DNA from: Aspidiotus rigidus
Taxonomy: Eukaryota > Arthropoda > Insecta > Hemiptera > Diaspididae
Assembly: GCA_035079385.1 (NCBI GenBank)
Contig: JAVHKY010000003.1
Span: forward strand, 11,139,501-11,203,500
Direction: 5' to 3'
DNA length: 64,000 nt
The position numbers were made by a program, and so were the translations under genes. Shown here one piece after another: positions 11,720 through 22,485 of this stretch. The notes under the pieces were generated by a model, which saw nothing but the letters and a program-made list of their open reading frames with translations, did no database searches and was not told the origin of the DNA. Each line of letters opens with the position of its first letter. Position 1 is the first letter of the stretch.

Positions 11720-11845
11720 AATGCGAATGCCGAAGAACCTCAGGCAAATTCAGAAGCTGAGAAAATTGCAGAAGCTCAAGCAAATGCGGCATCGGAAAAT
11801 GTACGAGTACAAAATACTCGTGTAATTCCGATGCATAAATATTAA
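11720..11845 (+). CDS. Candidate last exon of the transposon gene
   Basis: A good acceptor (TGTTTCTTTCAG) leads into an acidic, alanine-rich frame containing EEPQANSEAEKIAEAQANAA, ending at the stop 11843-11845. An AATAAA follows at 11913, at a plausible distance for a 3' end. The tail looks like a disordered protein terminus. It is the best splice-plus-polyadenylation signature in this element. No homologue is recognised. Confidence 0.35.
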   Translation, partial: NANAEEPQANSEAEKIAEAQANAASENVRVQNTRVIPMHKY

Positions 11846-12503
11846 TAGCTAAGGGCAGCCTAATTTTATTTCTTGTACTTTTTTATTTCTACACGTATTT
11901 TCAACTTTTTCGAATAAATTTATGGTAGCCGATAAAATCTAATTTCTTCTACTCTATCCACTCTAAGAATGGCCCTGGTTGGTGGAAAGTGAGCAGCAAA
12001 AAGAGTTGGATCGAGCAAATCCTTTCACCAAAGCCATTCTTAAAGTGAATGGAGAATATCGTGGAAAATAATTGAAAACCTGTAGCAAAATACCGCGGAA
12101 AATGATAGCCGCCTGGAAAAAATTCCGCGGCAGTTTTTAACATCAGCGGATGAACGCTGCAGAATGAGCAGAATAAAATCTACTGTAGATTGTAGCTGAT
12201 TCTTGATTTCCTGACGCTTTATGCAGCAGAAAAATAATTCCTCAAATCTGCCGCATTACGCGGCCATGATACAGTGTAACGTATTACGCTGTAGAACGTC
12301 GCGGAATCATCATGCAGAATTCCGTCGCTTTATGCGACAGGATTATAGTATCAACGGAAGTATACCGCTCTGTAAAACATGTCGCGGAATACCGCGGAAA
12401 ATTCATGAAAGCTCTCCGCTCTAACCACAGCAGAGAGCTTAGTCGCATTCCGCTTCCGCGGTAAAACGCGGTAACGTTTTCCGAGCAGATTTTGTCAATA
12501 GGG

Positions 12504-12740
12504 ATGTTTTAGCCAATAAGAACACAATGTCATATTATTGTAAGAATAAGTTTCTAGAAGTGAACCAATCACAACACAGCATTGTCATAGCCAATAAGAT
12601 CACAGTGTTATACTATAAAAACTCATGGTTAAGGCCTTGTTCTCCAGTTGCGACACAACTGATGATGGGATAACACCCGAAAGTACTCTTGTAAACGCAA
12701 CTAATAGTAATAATGTAGATTTGTACAATTGAAAAACCCT
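12504..12740 (+). repeat. PLE family 1 copy 2, remaining 3' region
   Basis: This continues the PLE 3' region after the transposon. It matches 371-545 in inverted orientation and 2216-2290 directly. It ends with ACAATTGAAAAACC, also found at the end of copy 1. A CTGATGA and a GAAA lie close together at about 12658-12687. Confidence 0.8.
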
Positions 12741-12755
12741 TTTTCAATATTAGTG

Positions 12756-14336
12756 CTCTACTTACACTTTACTCACTCATTATGAGTTTCGATAACTTGA
12801 TAATAATAAAGATTTTGCGCAAAAATATAATATTTTGTACGCCACATTTCTTACACAAAGTATTCCCGGATTATTGGCAATTTATACGGGAAAATCCATT
12901 GAAAAAACATGAGACTGCAAACAGACCCTGGAGGTACATACGTAAACGTGCTGAAAAGTATCGCATCGTCTTCACTAAATAAATCGTTTCATATTATCAA
13001 CTTACATTTTTTCGATCATAAATAAGTGAGAATAACTCGACAAAGTTCCACGAAACTTAGAAATGACTAACTTCAATACTTCTTTATGACTTACCATCGT
13101 TTCGAACACAGAAAATTTAATAGTTTTCAAGATCTCACGGGGACAAGTTCTGTACCAATAAATAATAACAGATATACAGTGCGTATGCTTTGAAAACTCC
13201 AATTGGTACTTTTATAATCCTCAAACCGCAATAAGTCAATGAAAATTCTTCTCCGCCTTTTTTCTTTTTTTAGAGAGAGAACGTTACCAAAAACAATATT
13301 TTCTTTTTCCTTCATAGAAAGCACACAATATAAGGAGCGCCCATATTCGTATCATCATCTCCCTTGATAACTGAGCGAGAGCATCAGGTAGGCTAGGTCA
13401 TAACTCACGACTACCCTACGATTTTTGGTCAAAAATTCAAAAAGAAGCCGCTACGTATTACGCGACCTACACTCTTCCGACCTGAAATTAATAAATGTGC
13501 TTTCAGCGAGTATATTATGTTCGTAATTAAATTAAACATAAAAATTCTTTTCTCATTCGATCATGAAATTTACACCAGTTGCACAAAGGCGTGTAATACA
13601 AATTTAACGTTTCGTTTTCTCGTCCAACCTGACGTATGTTTTATTTCATCTGATAACGTTTTTTTGATAGATTACCTAACGAATACCCGACGGAATTTTC
13701 AGAGAGAAAACCAAAATTACGAATTGTACGCGTATACCTACATGATTTCAACAGATATGTGACTATTAATTTATCTTATATATCATCAGCTTTCTTAGCT
13801 CCATCTAGATTTTGAAACGTGTACGATTATGTCTGAGCTATCTACAATATTTTCTTTTTTAGCTTTTGAGAAGGAAAAGTTCGAATCATCAGAACGTAAA
13901 TTTATATAATATTTATACTGGTATAGTCAAGATTATAAATAAACGCGAAAGCACGAAATCGCAGTTTCCATCAAGATACCTATAGGGTACATTTCCCAGA
14001 GGTCGAATACTAGATTTGATTGAATACGCCGAAACACGAAAACTCATGCTAGCCTACATGGAGGTGTCATTAGCGTACCTTTTAATCCGTTCCCAAGAAA
14101 TGGCTTCCGGAATAAATTGGTTTACACATTTACTAGTCGATCCTGTTCAGATGCATGTTCACCCAAAACGACTTAAGCAACATTTTGTCACTCTACACTC
14201 ACTCGATGAATTCGTTATGTCGAGCGACACTGCGAATTGCAGGATTTCCGCTTCAACTAAAGCCATTCCCGAAAGACAATGGAGACAAATTGTGTGACGT
14301 GTGTTACTAAAATTTGTATAAAATTCTGGGCTATGC
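12756..14336. other. No gene seen
   Basis: AT-rich, CpG-containing sequence with only short frames of unconvincing composition. No repeat or RNA signature noted. Confidence 0.5.
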
Positions 14337-15150
14337 TACACACATAGAAATGATGAAGACTTATTGCTGCGCGTTTAGTATTCAATACTGATTTTTTAGG
14401 AGGCATTACCCATTTTCAGTAATGAGTCCCTAAAATTCCACGCGATGAGATAATTCGTGAATGTTTACCAAGAAATTACTAATGTCTACTGAAAATAAGA
14501 GACTCAGTGCTGAAAGTGAACGCAATCATTCGATTGTCGAATCGTTACCCATAATCCAGTACTGGGTACACCATTTAGAGTACTATCTACTACAATTTAT
14601 GCAACGGTTCTCCACTTATTCGGGGCCCATTCCTGAATAAACTGTGGGTAACAATTACCATATGTTGGGTACTGATTGCAGAGTTCTAAAAGTTTTTTCG
14701 GTAATTATTGCTGCAAATTGTACAATGATTCACTTTATTGACGGGACTCGTTCTCACACTAATTGTGTACTCATTGCTGAGAGTGGTTTCAGTAATGATT
14801 GCTACACGTTCTGCAATTATTCTCTCACTGCAGGCTACTGATTCTCCTTTTTATGGGACTGGTTCCCAAACGATAAACTAAATGTTTTGATCTGCATATT
14901 GGGGAATGATTAGCCAACGTTGGGAAACGGCTACTTAATTTTCAGTACTGACAGCGTTCCAATCAGCACTGCGTACTGTTGTGCGCAGGACATGTTGTCG
15001 TAAATATTATCAAAATCAGCGTTTTTGCGCGAACATTGTTATTAATATCAACTCGTTGACAAATTCGTAAAATACCTACTACAAAATGATCCAAATTATT
15101 GTGGATCATACGTGTACATGAATCGCAGGAAAAAATCTGATCTAATTACA

Positions 15151-15353
15151 GTGTGTCTACCGGTCATGAAAGTCATGGAAAAGTCATGAATTCATATTCT
15201 ATTCAATTAATTTTTCCCAAAAAATTAAAAATTCTCTTCAATGGCGTTGTGACCGAAATAAATCATCTCTTGAAAAAAGTATTCTTCGTGAAAAAATTCA
15301 TGGAAAAGGTATAAATTTGGCAAATTTGAATTTGTTAGACACGCTGAAATATA
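15151..15353. mobile_element. Small MITE with GTGTCTACC ends
   Basis: It begins GTGTCTACCGGTCATG and ends near TTGTTAGACACG, with an inverted relation between the GTGTCTA and TAGACAC ends. A similar element, with ends closer to consensus, lies at 35118-35503. No frame is seen. It is nested in the 1.9-kb element. Confidence 0.45.
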
Positions 15354-15719
15354 CTGAACGTACTTCTATCGATCCTTAATTTTGTGAACAAACCATGACT
15401 TCCTCTGACAAAGGCTATTTGTTAATCTCAAATTTACACAATCAAAATCAAATTAACTAATCTAGCCTGAGAATTTACAATTTTCCTCGCAATTAATTTC
15501 AAATTCATCCTATACTTAATCAGTTTTTCCTATATAGCACAGTCTCATTTGTAAATTATTGTTGTCGAGATAAAAACGAGCGTGAAGCCGTCACAAATAA
15601 ATATACTTGAATGTAATTAAGAAGCAAATTACTAAACACAATTCAATCCAATCACCGTTAAAATTCACGAAGTTTTAATCGTGCGCTTCAATATCAAAAT
15701 TCTATCAAAATCATCGTTA

Positions 15720-15842
15720 GGTCCCCGTAGGTTAGTGGTTAGGGTCGTTAGGAAAATAGGTACTACGATACCGGAGACCCGGGTTCGAATCTTCCTTCGG
15801 TCATGAGAGGATCGAATACTGGTAATGTGTGACATTTTTTTT
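15720..15842 (+). ncRNA. tRNA-like Pol III unit, probably a SINE
   Basis: Box A (TAGGTTAGTGGTTAGGG) and box B (GGGTTCGAATC) sit at tRNA spacing. A run of T follows at about 15834. The part between the boxes does not fold into a clean anticodon arm, and the acceptor ends do not pair well. A tRNA-derived SINE head is most likely. It is unlike the unit at 5781 outside the boxes. Confidence 0.5.
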
Positions 15843-16261
15843 CCTCCTTTTTGACATTATTTTTATTCATACTAGGTAAACAATTTGATATTAATCTTAA
15901 TTAATATTAAATAATTGAAAAAAAATGAAAAAAAAAAAAATGAAAACGATGGATAAATTGTAGTGAATAAATTCAGCAACCAATACTCAATGTTCAGCAA
16001 TGATTCCCCAACTTTTCAGTAGTAGCTACTGATTAACATAGGCACGTAGGTGAACTAATCAACAACGTTTGTGAACTATTCAACAACATTCGGTAATGAG
16101 TACCCGACGAAAAGAGAACCATTACTGAATAGCTCGGGAGACAGTCTTCAAGTTTCTAGTACTGTGTACTGTTTTTAGGAGCATTCTCTACTTAATTTGC
16201 TTACTGTCCCATTTTTGCTGAATATTTACAGCAATGAGTAGCCAACTTTTCTATGTGTGTA

Positions 16262-17211
16262 TACCAAATGAAGCGAACAAAGAGTCAACTTTTTGGCGAC
16301 TATAGTATTCCAATGAATCTACATGCTTTAAGAAACCCCTATCGCGTTCGGCGAGTTCAAAATACTTACGCTTTTATTCGCAAGGAAATAACGCATAACT
16401 CATTAGCATTCAGTTAAAAAGGTTGCAGGTCGCTAGTTAATGGAAATATGATCTATGATATCTTATATGTTTGTTGTTCTACTTATTGGAATGCGTTCGT
16501 TATTGTTTATTAGCCGTTTAAAGGTGGGAAGGGGCGTGCCTCGTGCATATAAAACTGCACGGCAAGTTGGCGCGTCACTTATTACGAAAATGATGTATAG
16601 GTAGTCGTAAAAGACACGAATTTACACATGAACATGATGTATGTATTGTGTATAATAAACTTATACATGTGGGCTTGCTGTACAGTGACATTTATATTTA
16701 CTGGTTGAAGTACTCGAACGTGTTTAGACACGTCGCGTTTTTCCATCGATATAATCCTTCTCCCTCATTAGAGTACTTTTAAGGGTTTTTACTCGGATCG
16801 TATTAGGATTATGTATCACCCGTACAAAAAATAAGTCGTTTACGTGCATACGAACAAATGAAAGCTGATGCCTAAATTGTGCGTTTCGTATTTCAGTAGG
16901 CGCCATTATTCAGACGAACAGTGTTTAGAATGAGGAGTGAATAGGAAGTCAACATTTTATCAGCGCGTGTAAACATTATTAAACCAGTATTCGTACGGAT
17001 GCTCCCGTCTCATTCTATCGATTTGTACAGAGCAAACGTTGTCAAAAATTCATATCGAATATCACTAATCGTGATGAGCTCGCTTTATGGGTTTGTTGAG
17101 AACGTCGAAAATTTGTAGAGTTTTTCATCGAGGGACATTTCATCAATAAGGACATTCACTGATGAACTAATTGTCATAAGAACTTGAAATAGTCTATTTC
17201 ATTGACTATGT
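16262..17211. other. No gene seen
   Basis: AT-rich sequence without a convincing frame, RNA or repeat. Confidence 0.5.
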
Positions 17212-17411
17212 TAGTCTATGAGAATGATTCACACTTCGATGACTCGCTGGTTCAATCATGGTCCTCAAGGTGGTTTCTCTGTCTTCGTTGATGTTGAATT
17301 AGTCGCTTTCATTCATGCTCGGAAGATGGTTATTAAACCGAAAGTACTCAGCGGCTGTATTTAGTTTGGTTTTATATAACTTGTATTCCTTCGAGAGTAC
17401 ATTCTTTGTAT
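17212..17411 (+). repeat. Solo 3' end of PLE family 2
   Basis: About 200 bp nearly identical to 24564-24760, where the same sequence follows a PLE C-terminal coding piece. It starts TAGTCTATGAGAATG and ends near TTTGTATCA. Without a coding part it is an isolated 3' terminus, as PLEs often leave. Confidence 0.7.
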
Positions 17412-17489
17412 CAATTGTGATCAACCATAATAATGATATACAAAAACGTACCTATCAATTTAATTAGATTATGGTAAGCTTTGTTTCCA

Positions 17490-17770
17490 CAATTTGATCC
17501 AGAAATTTGCGAGTCCGAGTTTGAGATCCCTTGTTTTAAAATACAGTATATTAGGCTATATTAGTTTTAAACTAGGCCTAGAATACGCTATACGAATGCT
17601 AGACTATACTAGGCTTTGTCAAGAGAAAGGGATATGGATGACGTCACGAACTAATGACTCCACGAAAGTGGATGACGTTATAAGCTCAATGACATCATAG
17701 GCAAATTCAAGCTGGTGCCGTCACAAGGAAGTTTAAATTGGTTGATATGTCTCCTAATATTTCTCGAATT
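17490..17770 (+). repeat. Dispersed repeat family alpha, copy 1
   Basis: The copy has a GAGTCCGAGTTTGAGATCC head, an AT-rich part with repeated ACTAGGC and CTATACT motifs, then a run of TGATGACGTCA-like motifs. The same order occurs near 29500-29790, and pieces occur near 24775, 27080, 30280 and 30560. No coding capacity is visible. Confidence 0.55.
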
Positions 17771-18990
17771 GTAACAAACTTTTGCCGGAAAAATGACGAG
17801 AAGAGACACTAAAAATCATCTCTATTTATTTGGCTCCGACAGAACATCTTTTGCATAATATCTTTCGAAATATACAAAAATTATGAAATGATTCGACAAT
17901 TTTTCTTTCAGTTCCTTATGGTTAATGAAACTATACACATTGTGTCTGTGTTCACAAATTATCCACAAAGTCAACGTAAAATGTATACCGCATGTAACTG
18001 AGGTATTGCGTGCCACAGTAGAAAAAAAATTAGATAACAATAAATAAATACGGAAGAAATATATTTCGAATAGTTACGACTAAAGGATAGCTATTTACAT
18101 ATTACATTTTTTCCGTTTTCGTTAGCATGGCGGTAATAATATTGAGTGAATTTATGAGGATAACTTTGCCAATTCTTGGTAACATTAATGTCAAATAATG
18201 GTGTGCGTGAACTTGTAGAAATGCCGTTCTTGTCGTCATTTTCATGACCGCAATTTTCCTTCTCTTACTCGCATATTGGAAAGGAAGAGAAAAAGAGAAA
18301 GGAGCACGCAGTACTACGAGAATGAGTGGTGAAAATCAAAAGGGGAAACATTTTTAAAATAAACTGCTCTTATTTCACATTCGAGGAAATTCTAGATGAC
18401 TTGATATATCTTCTTCGTCTTCAGTGTACTTTAATATACGTAAAATAAAAACCCTCTTGGTTTTTTTTTTTTTCTTCCTATCCTTCTTTTAGTACATTCT
18501 AGTTTCACTACAGTAAAATTCTTCGTGCAAACGTCTGTCTGAATAATTTAAATTGTATTTCGTTCTATTTCTCTTTCTCTTATTTATTTATGTATATATG
18601 TATCCGTTTTCTGTACGAACGTGTTATTTCGAACTTTTTAAAGATATAATCCACACTTATACACGTTAAGTTCGTTCGTTTTTCCGAATGTAAAATGTAA
18701 ACATATTTTATTCCGAGACCAATTTTCGTCGTAATAAAAGCAGACCAAAGCTTTTCCGCTCTATTCTTTTAATGCATTCCCATCATAACGTGTATTACAC
18801 CAGCTCGTATGAAAAATGGAGCCAATTATGTATATTTTCTATCCAATCGCAAATCCTTCTAGTGCCCCATTGCTTTTTAAAAATCCGCTGAAAATTTAAA
18901 ATTCACAACTTACTACTTGAAACAACCTTTGTTATAGCGACGTATTCAAAATTTCATAACTTAGTAATGCAAGCCGAGAAAGCAATATCT
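17771..18990. other. No gene seen
   Basis: AT-rich sequence. A T-run sits at about 18460-18472. Nothing recognisable. Confidence 0.5.
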
Positions 18991-18994
18991 ACGC

Positions 18995-19320
18995 GTCCGT
19001 TTTGCGCAGCCGTCAGCTTCGACATAAAAAATGCTTCCTACTTGATACCATATAGGAGAAGATATTGGAAGCCCTTATAGACGCAGAAGTGCCTGCATAC
19101 CTACTCAGGATGACCAACAGCTATCTCAGCTGACGAGAAATCCATGCAAAGACATCTGCTGGTATAGTCAAGCACCCAGTTACTCGCAGTGTGCTGCAGG
19201 GATCAGTCCTTGGGTCGCTCTTTTGGGGCGGGCGTTACATTGAAAGAAACCCTGAAGGTGAAGCTGTCACCAGGCAATAAGCTCTTCTGCTAGGCACATG
19301 ATGACACTCTCCTTACATTT
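18995..19320 (+). pseudogene. R1-like reverse transcriptase fragment
   Basis: This matches the palm region of the R1-like copies (compare 41275-41590) at moderate identity, through the block coding FCAAVS.DI.NA, the LRM...SYLS stretch and the GSVLG region. The YADD region is present only as a degraded CTAGGCACATGATGACAC. It has several stops and small deletions and is older than the two long copies. Confidence 0.75.
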
Positions 19321-19329
19321 TATCCGTGA

Positions 19330-20190
19330 CTGCCCACACACATCTTCACTTCTCACAGCCTCTCCACCCTGCATTATATTATTTTGTAGTCAAACGACAG
19401 GCTTTTTCGATCAAGTTAGAAAACAGGAAGTTTATTTTTAACTGATGAAGTTTTCCAAAATTTAAGAAAAGTTTCATTAGTTTCGTTTTCATACCTTGAC
19501 AAAAGCTCAAAAATTACGTTTATCGAACAGCTCAGGCAGGTGAAGAAACTTCTTCTGCTCTACCTCTCTTCACGAGAATACAAAATGAACCGTAGAACTT
19601 GGGTTCCGATAATCTCTTTTTAATTCTCGTAATGTATCCGAAAAACTAAATTTGCAAAAATTTTGTCGGCAAAGTATCAGATATTTGAAGGCGCGAGGGC
19701 TGAGACTTCGACTTCGGTGTTTCAGAGTGTAAAATTATTCTTCACGGACCATTTAACCTGGCGTTCTTTTTTTTTTCTTTTTTCTTTCTTTCTTTCAACT
19801 TATTTTACTTTACAATCTAGTAGAAACTTGACGGCATGAAAAGCGTAATGAAAAAAAGAAAAGAGGAAGCAATAGGGAAGTTAGCAGTAAATGTTCCGCC
19901 GTTGATATATGTTAAGGGTATACTCTCCGAAAATCTTAACCCTCGAGGTGTACATAGAGTACGATCCCACGCACGCTTAAATGAAAAATCAAACACACGC
20001 ATTCTATATCGTCAATCTTTTTGTAATTCGTATGCATCAGAGGCAGAATTTCTTCTGTTTGAAGACTTTTTCAAATTCTTTCCAATTATTTTTATGATTC
20101 AGCATTCACTAGTTTAGAGGGAGTTTGGGGCGATTTGGCCTCTTGTTTTCAAATCTTAGATTAGACTCACGTCATCGTTTTTAATAGGAA
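19330..20190. other. No gene seen
   Basis: AT-rich sequence with a T/C-rich microsatellite at about 19768-19800. The frame at 19836-20117 has no recognisable domain. Confidence 0.45.
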
Positions 20191-20194
20191 AAAA

Positions 20195-21475
20195 TTAGCA
20201 GAAGTATGAAAAATTATATTTTTTGAAAGATTTCCGTATTTCTTTATTTTGAAGAAATTCCCCCTCCCCCTCAAAAAAAAAACGGTAGGAGTTCTCTTTA
20301 TGGAGGAGCTTTTCCGATCCCTCGCGGAAGCTGTGGACGCTGTTTATTAGATGATCAGCAAAAGCTGACTCCCCTAAGTGTCTCTTATTCCAAGACTTCA
20401 GGTGCTCAGCTACTCTAACCTTCATTTGGCGGCTGGTCTCACCAGTATAGAAGCCTCCACAATCCCTACATTCCAACTTATAAACACCAGTCTTCTTATC
20501 AATGGTTATGGGGTCCTTCAGCCTCACAAACAACGCTTTGATTGTGGTAGGGTTGTGAAACGCGGGTCTGAAGCCAAACGGGTGGAGGGCCGGACCTAAT
20601 TGGAATGAGAACTTTCCAGGAAAGGGAGACTGATCCAACGCATACGACGATCACGAATCGTGTCTCGGAGGAGGGAGGTGGTGGAATCAAGAAGGCTCCT
20701 CGTAACTTTCCTCTGAGCCATCAAGTCAACATCGACATTGACTCCATTCACTCTGGCCAGGTGTCTTATTGTGAGTACTTCTTTCTAGAAGGCAGACTGA
20801 CTCAAAGGAATACGAGTCAGTCTGTGAACTAGGCTATCAAAGGCAGCCATCTTATGAGCAACAGGACAGAACGAACCTCCATGGACTAAAACATCGATCG
20901 TAGTATCTTTCCTGTAAATTCCAAACTTATGGATACCGTCTATTATAGAGATCGATAAATCCAAAAAGTTAATGGAAAGTACCCCTATTTCCAACGTAAA
21001 TTTGATGGAAGGGTACCAGGAATTGTGATACCTCAGAAACTCACCAAGGAGATCTGGGGGACCAGTCCAGGTACATAGAACGTCATCAACGTACCTGTGC
21101 CAATAGTGAATATGATTAAGTAACACCTGGTTCGAGGAAAAGAGGTCAAGTTCAAACTTAGACATGAAAATTTCGGAAATGAGAGAGCCTAAAGGTGATC
21201 TAATAAAGATCCCTACTTTAGCAGGGAACTCTAAAAATTTCCCTTCGAATTTACAATAGTTGGGTGACCAGCAAAGATTCAAGAGATCGAAAAATTCTTG
21301 GAACTCATTGTGAGGAATGTTGGCTTTGACAAGTAGATCACCCATAGCTTTAGGAATATTCGGGAACAAACCAACAACGTCAAACGAGCAGATGGTCGTT
21401 CCCGGGGGAAGACTTACATCTTTCAGGACGCTTAGTATGGATAACCGTAAAACGTATTCTTCTACTTAAGTCTGC
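20195..21475 (-). pseudogene. Penelope-like element family 2, copy A
   Basis: Read on the minus strand, the element opens with a block ending SFDVVGLFPNIPKA near 21400. The frame 20785-21369 carries SPLGSLISEIFMSKFE, the catalytic YVDD box and SINFLDLS. A shifted frame between 20785 and 20640 gives HLARVNGVNVDVDLM. The frame 20195-20638 has a GIY-YIG nuclease with TGVYKLECRDCGGFYTGETS; the second motif reads YTG instead of YIG. The last 25 residues are low-complexity and probably flanking sequence. At least one frameshift and the missing N-terminus make it a pseudogene. It lies just downstream of copy B in tandem, same strand. Confidence 0.85.
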
Positions 21476-21522
21476 TTGTTGATGTCGTGGAAAAGCGATC
21501 TAATCTAGCGGAGGTTTTGATA

Positions 21523-22485
21523 TCAAAGTTCACCTTTCATGAGGTAGAGGTGTAAAGTCTTCATTATTCTGATGACGTATGATTTCGATACTTTCCAAAG
21601 CCATACGTTTAAAGTATGAGTTCTCCCTGTGGATGAGAGTACCAGATCCCTCTTTGACCCTGTGGCTACTTTCGATAAGGTGATCGTCAAAGGCCGAATC
21701 ACCAGAGTTACCCTTCTCCCACGCTTTTTTATGCTCATTAATTCTTATTTGGAGCTGACGGCAGGACATTCCTACATAAACTTCAGGCCAATCGTTGCAG
21801 GCTATGCTGTAAACACCATTCCTCTCGGATACAGGAATGGGGTCCTTTAATTTCACAAATAAACTTTTCACCGTGTTAGTATCTTAAAATTCCGGTCAGA
21901 ACCCGAAAGGACTGAGCACACGGCCGACTTCAACGAAAATCTACCCAGGTAAGGAAGTCTAATCAACGTTTCCTCCTATCTAGATGTGAATCCCTGGGGA
22001 GGAAGGTGGTAGAATCAAGGCTCTTTCTGGTAAGCCTCCTACGGACCATTAAGTCAATATCCACTCTCACCTGATTCACTCTAGCCAGGTGCTTGATTGT
22101 CCCTAGTTCCTTCTGGAAAGCGTTCTGACTCAAGGGCATATGAGTCAGACGGTGGATCAAGGTATTGAAAGTAGCGATCTTATGAGCAACTGGACCAAAA
22201 AGCGACCCGTGGGTTGTAATATCGATCGAAGTTTCTTTTCTATAGATTCCAAATTCATGGACGCCATCTCTAACGAATATGGACAAAGTCCAAAAAATTT
22301 ATTAATGAGCCACCAACTTCCAGGGTGAATTTTATGGAAAGGTATTGGCTATTTACGTATGTGAGAAACTCACAAAGGAGTTCCACTGGACAGGTCCACG
22401 CGCACAGTATGTCCTCCACATATCTATGCCAGTAAAAGATATGATTTAACAGCATCTGTCCTTAGGAAAACAAATCGATTTCAAA
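21523..22485 (-). pseudogene. Penelope-like element family 2, copy B, 3' half
   Basis: Minus-strand frames at 22270-22455, 21963-22286 and 21530-21871 give, in order, the catalytic box as YVED, the connecting block with FGIYRKETSID and LARVNQVRVDIDLM, and a GIY-YIG nuclease with GVYSIAC and VYVGMS. The usual second cysteine of the CxxC is a tryptophan. The YVED change removes one catalytic aspartate. The upstream half continues beyond a foldback insertion at 23911. Copies A and B differ clearly, so they are separate insertions or subfamilies. Confidence 0.85.

Larger units (their letters stand above)
8804..12503. mobile_element. 3.7-kb DNA transposon with AT target duplication
   Basis: Perfect 16-bp inverted ends, CCCTATTGACAAAATC, occupy 8804-8819 and 12488-12503. 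An AT dinucleotide flanks both sides (8802-8803 and 12504-12505), and the homologous site in PLE copy 1 (about 2217) shows the empty target with a single AT. Both outer 400-500 bp are rich in short CCGC and GCGG motifs, possible transposase-binding repeats. The interior has exon-like frames on the plus strand and an AATAAA at 11913. AT duplications are reported for ISL2EU-type elements, but no matching transposase is recognised, so the superfamily is open. Confidence 0.85.
14339..16259. mobile_element. 1.9-kb inverted-repeat element with many internal short repeats
   Basis: The ends share CACACATAGAAA in inverted orientation (14339-14350 and 16248-16259), each flanked by TA. Both halves are filled with diverged copies of an 18-20 bp unit around AGTACTGATTGC or AGTAATGAGTACC, in both orientations. 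Many are in 14390-14990 and more in 15960-16250. The centre holds a tRNA-like unit and a small MITE. No transposase frame is readable, so it seems non-autonomous. Confidence 0.65.

Noticed and set aside
12650..12700. Hammerhead ribozyme-like motif in the PLE 3' region (CTGATGA followed by GAAA)
   Set aside because: Hammerheads are known in PLEs and the two core boxes are close, but the stem joining them has a mismatch at its base. I could not find a correct cleavage site with pairing stems I and III, and the inverted copy at 371-412 lacks the GAAA.
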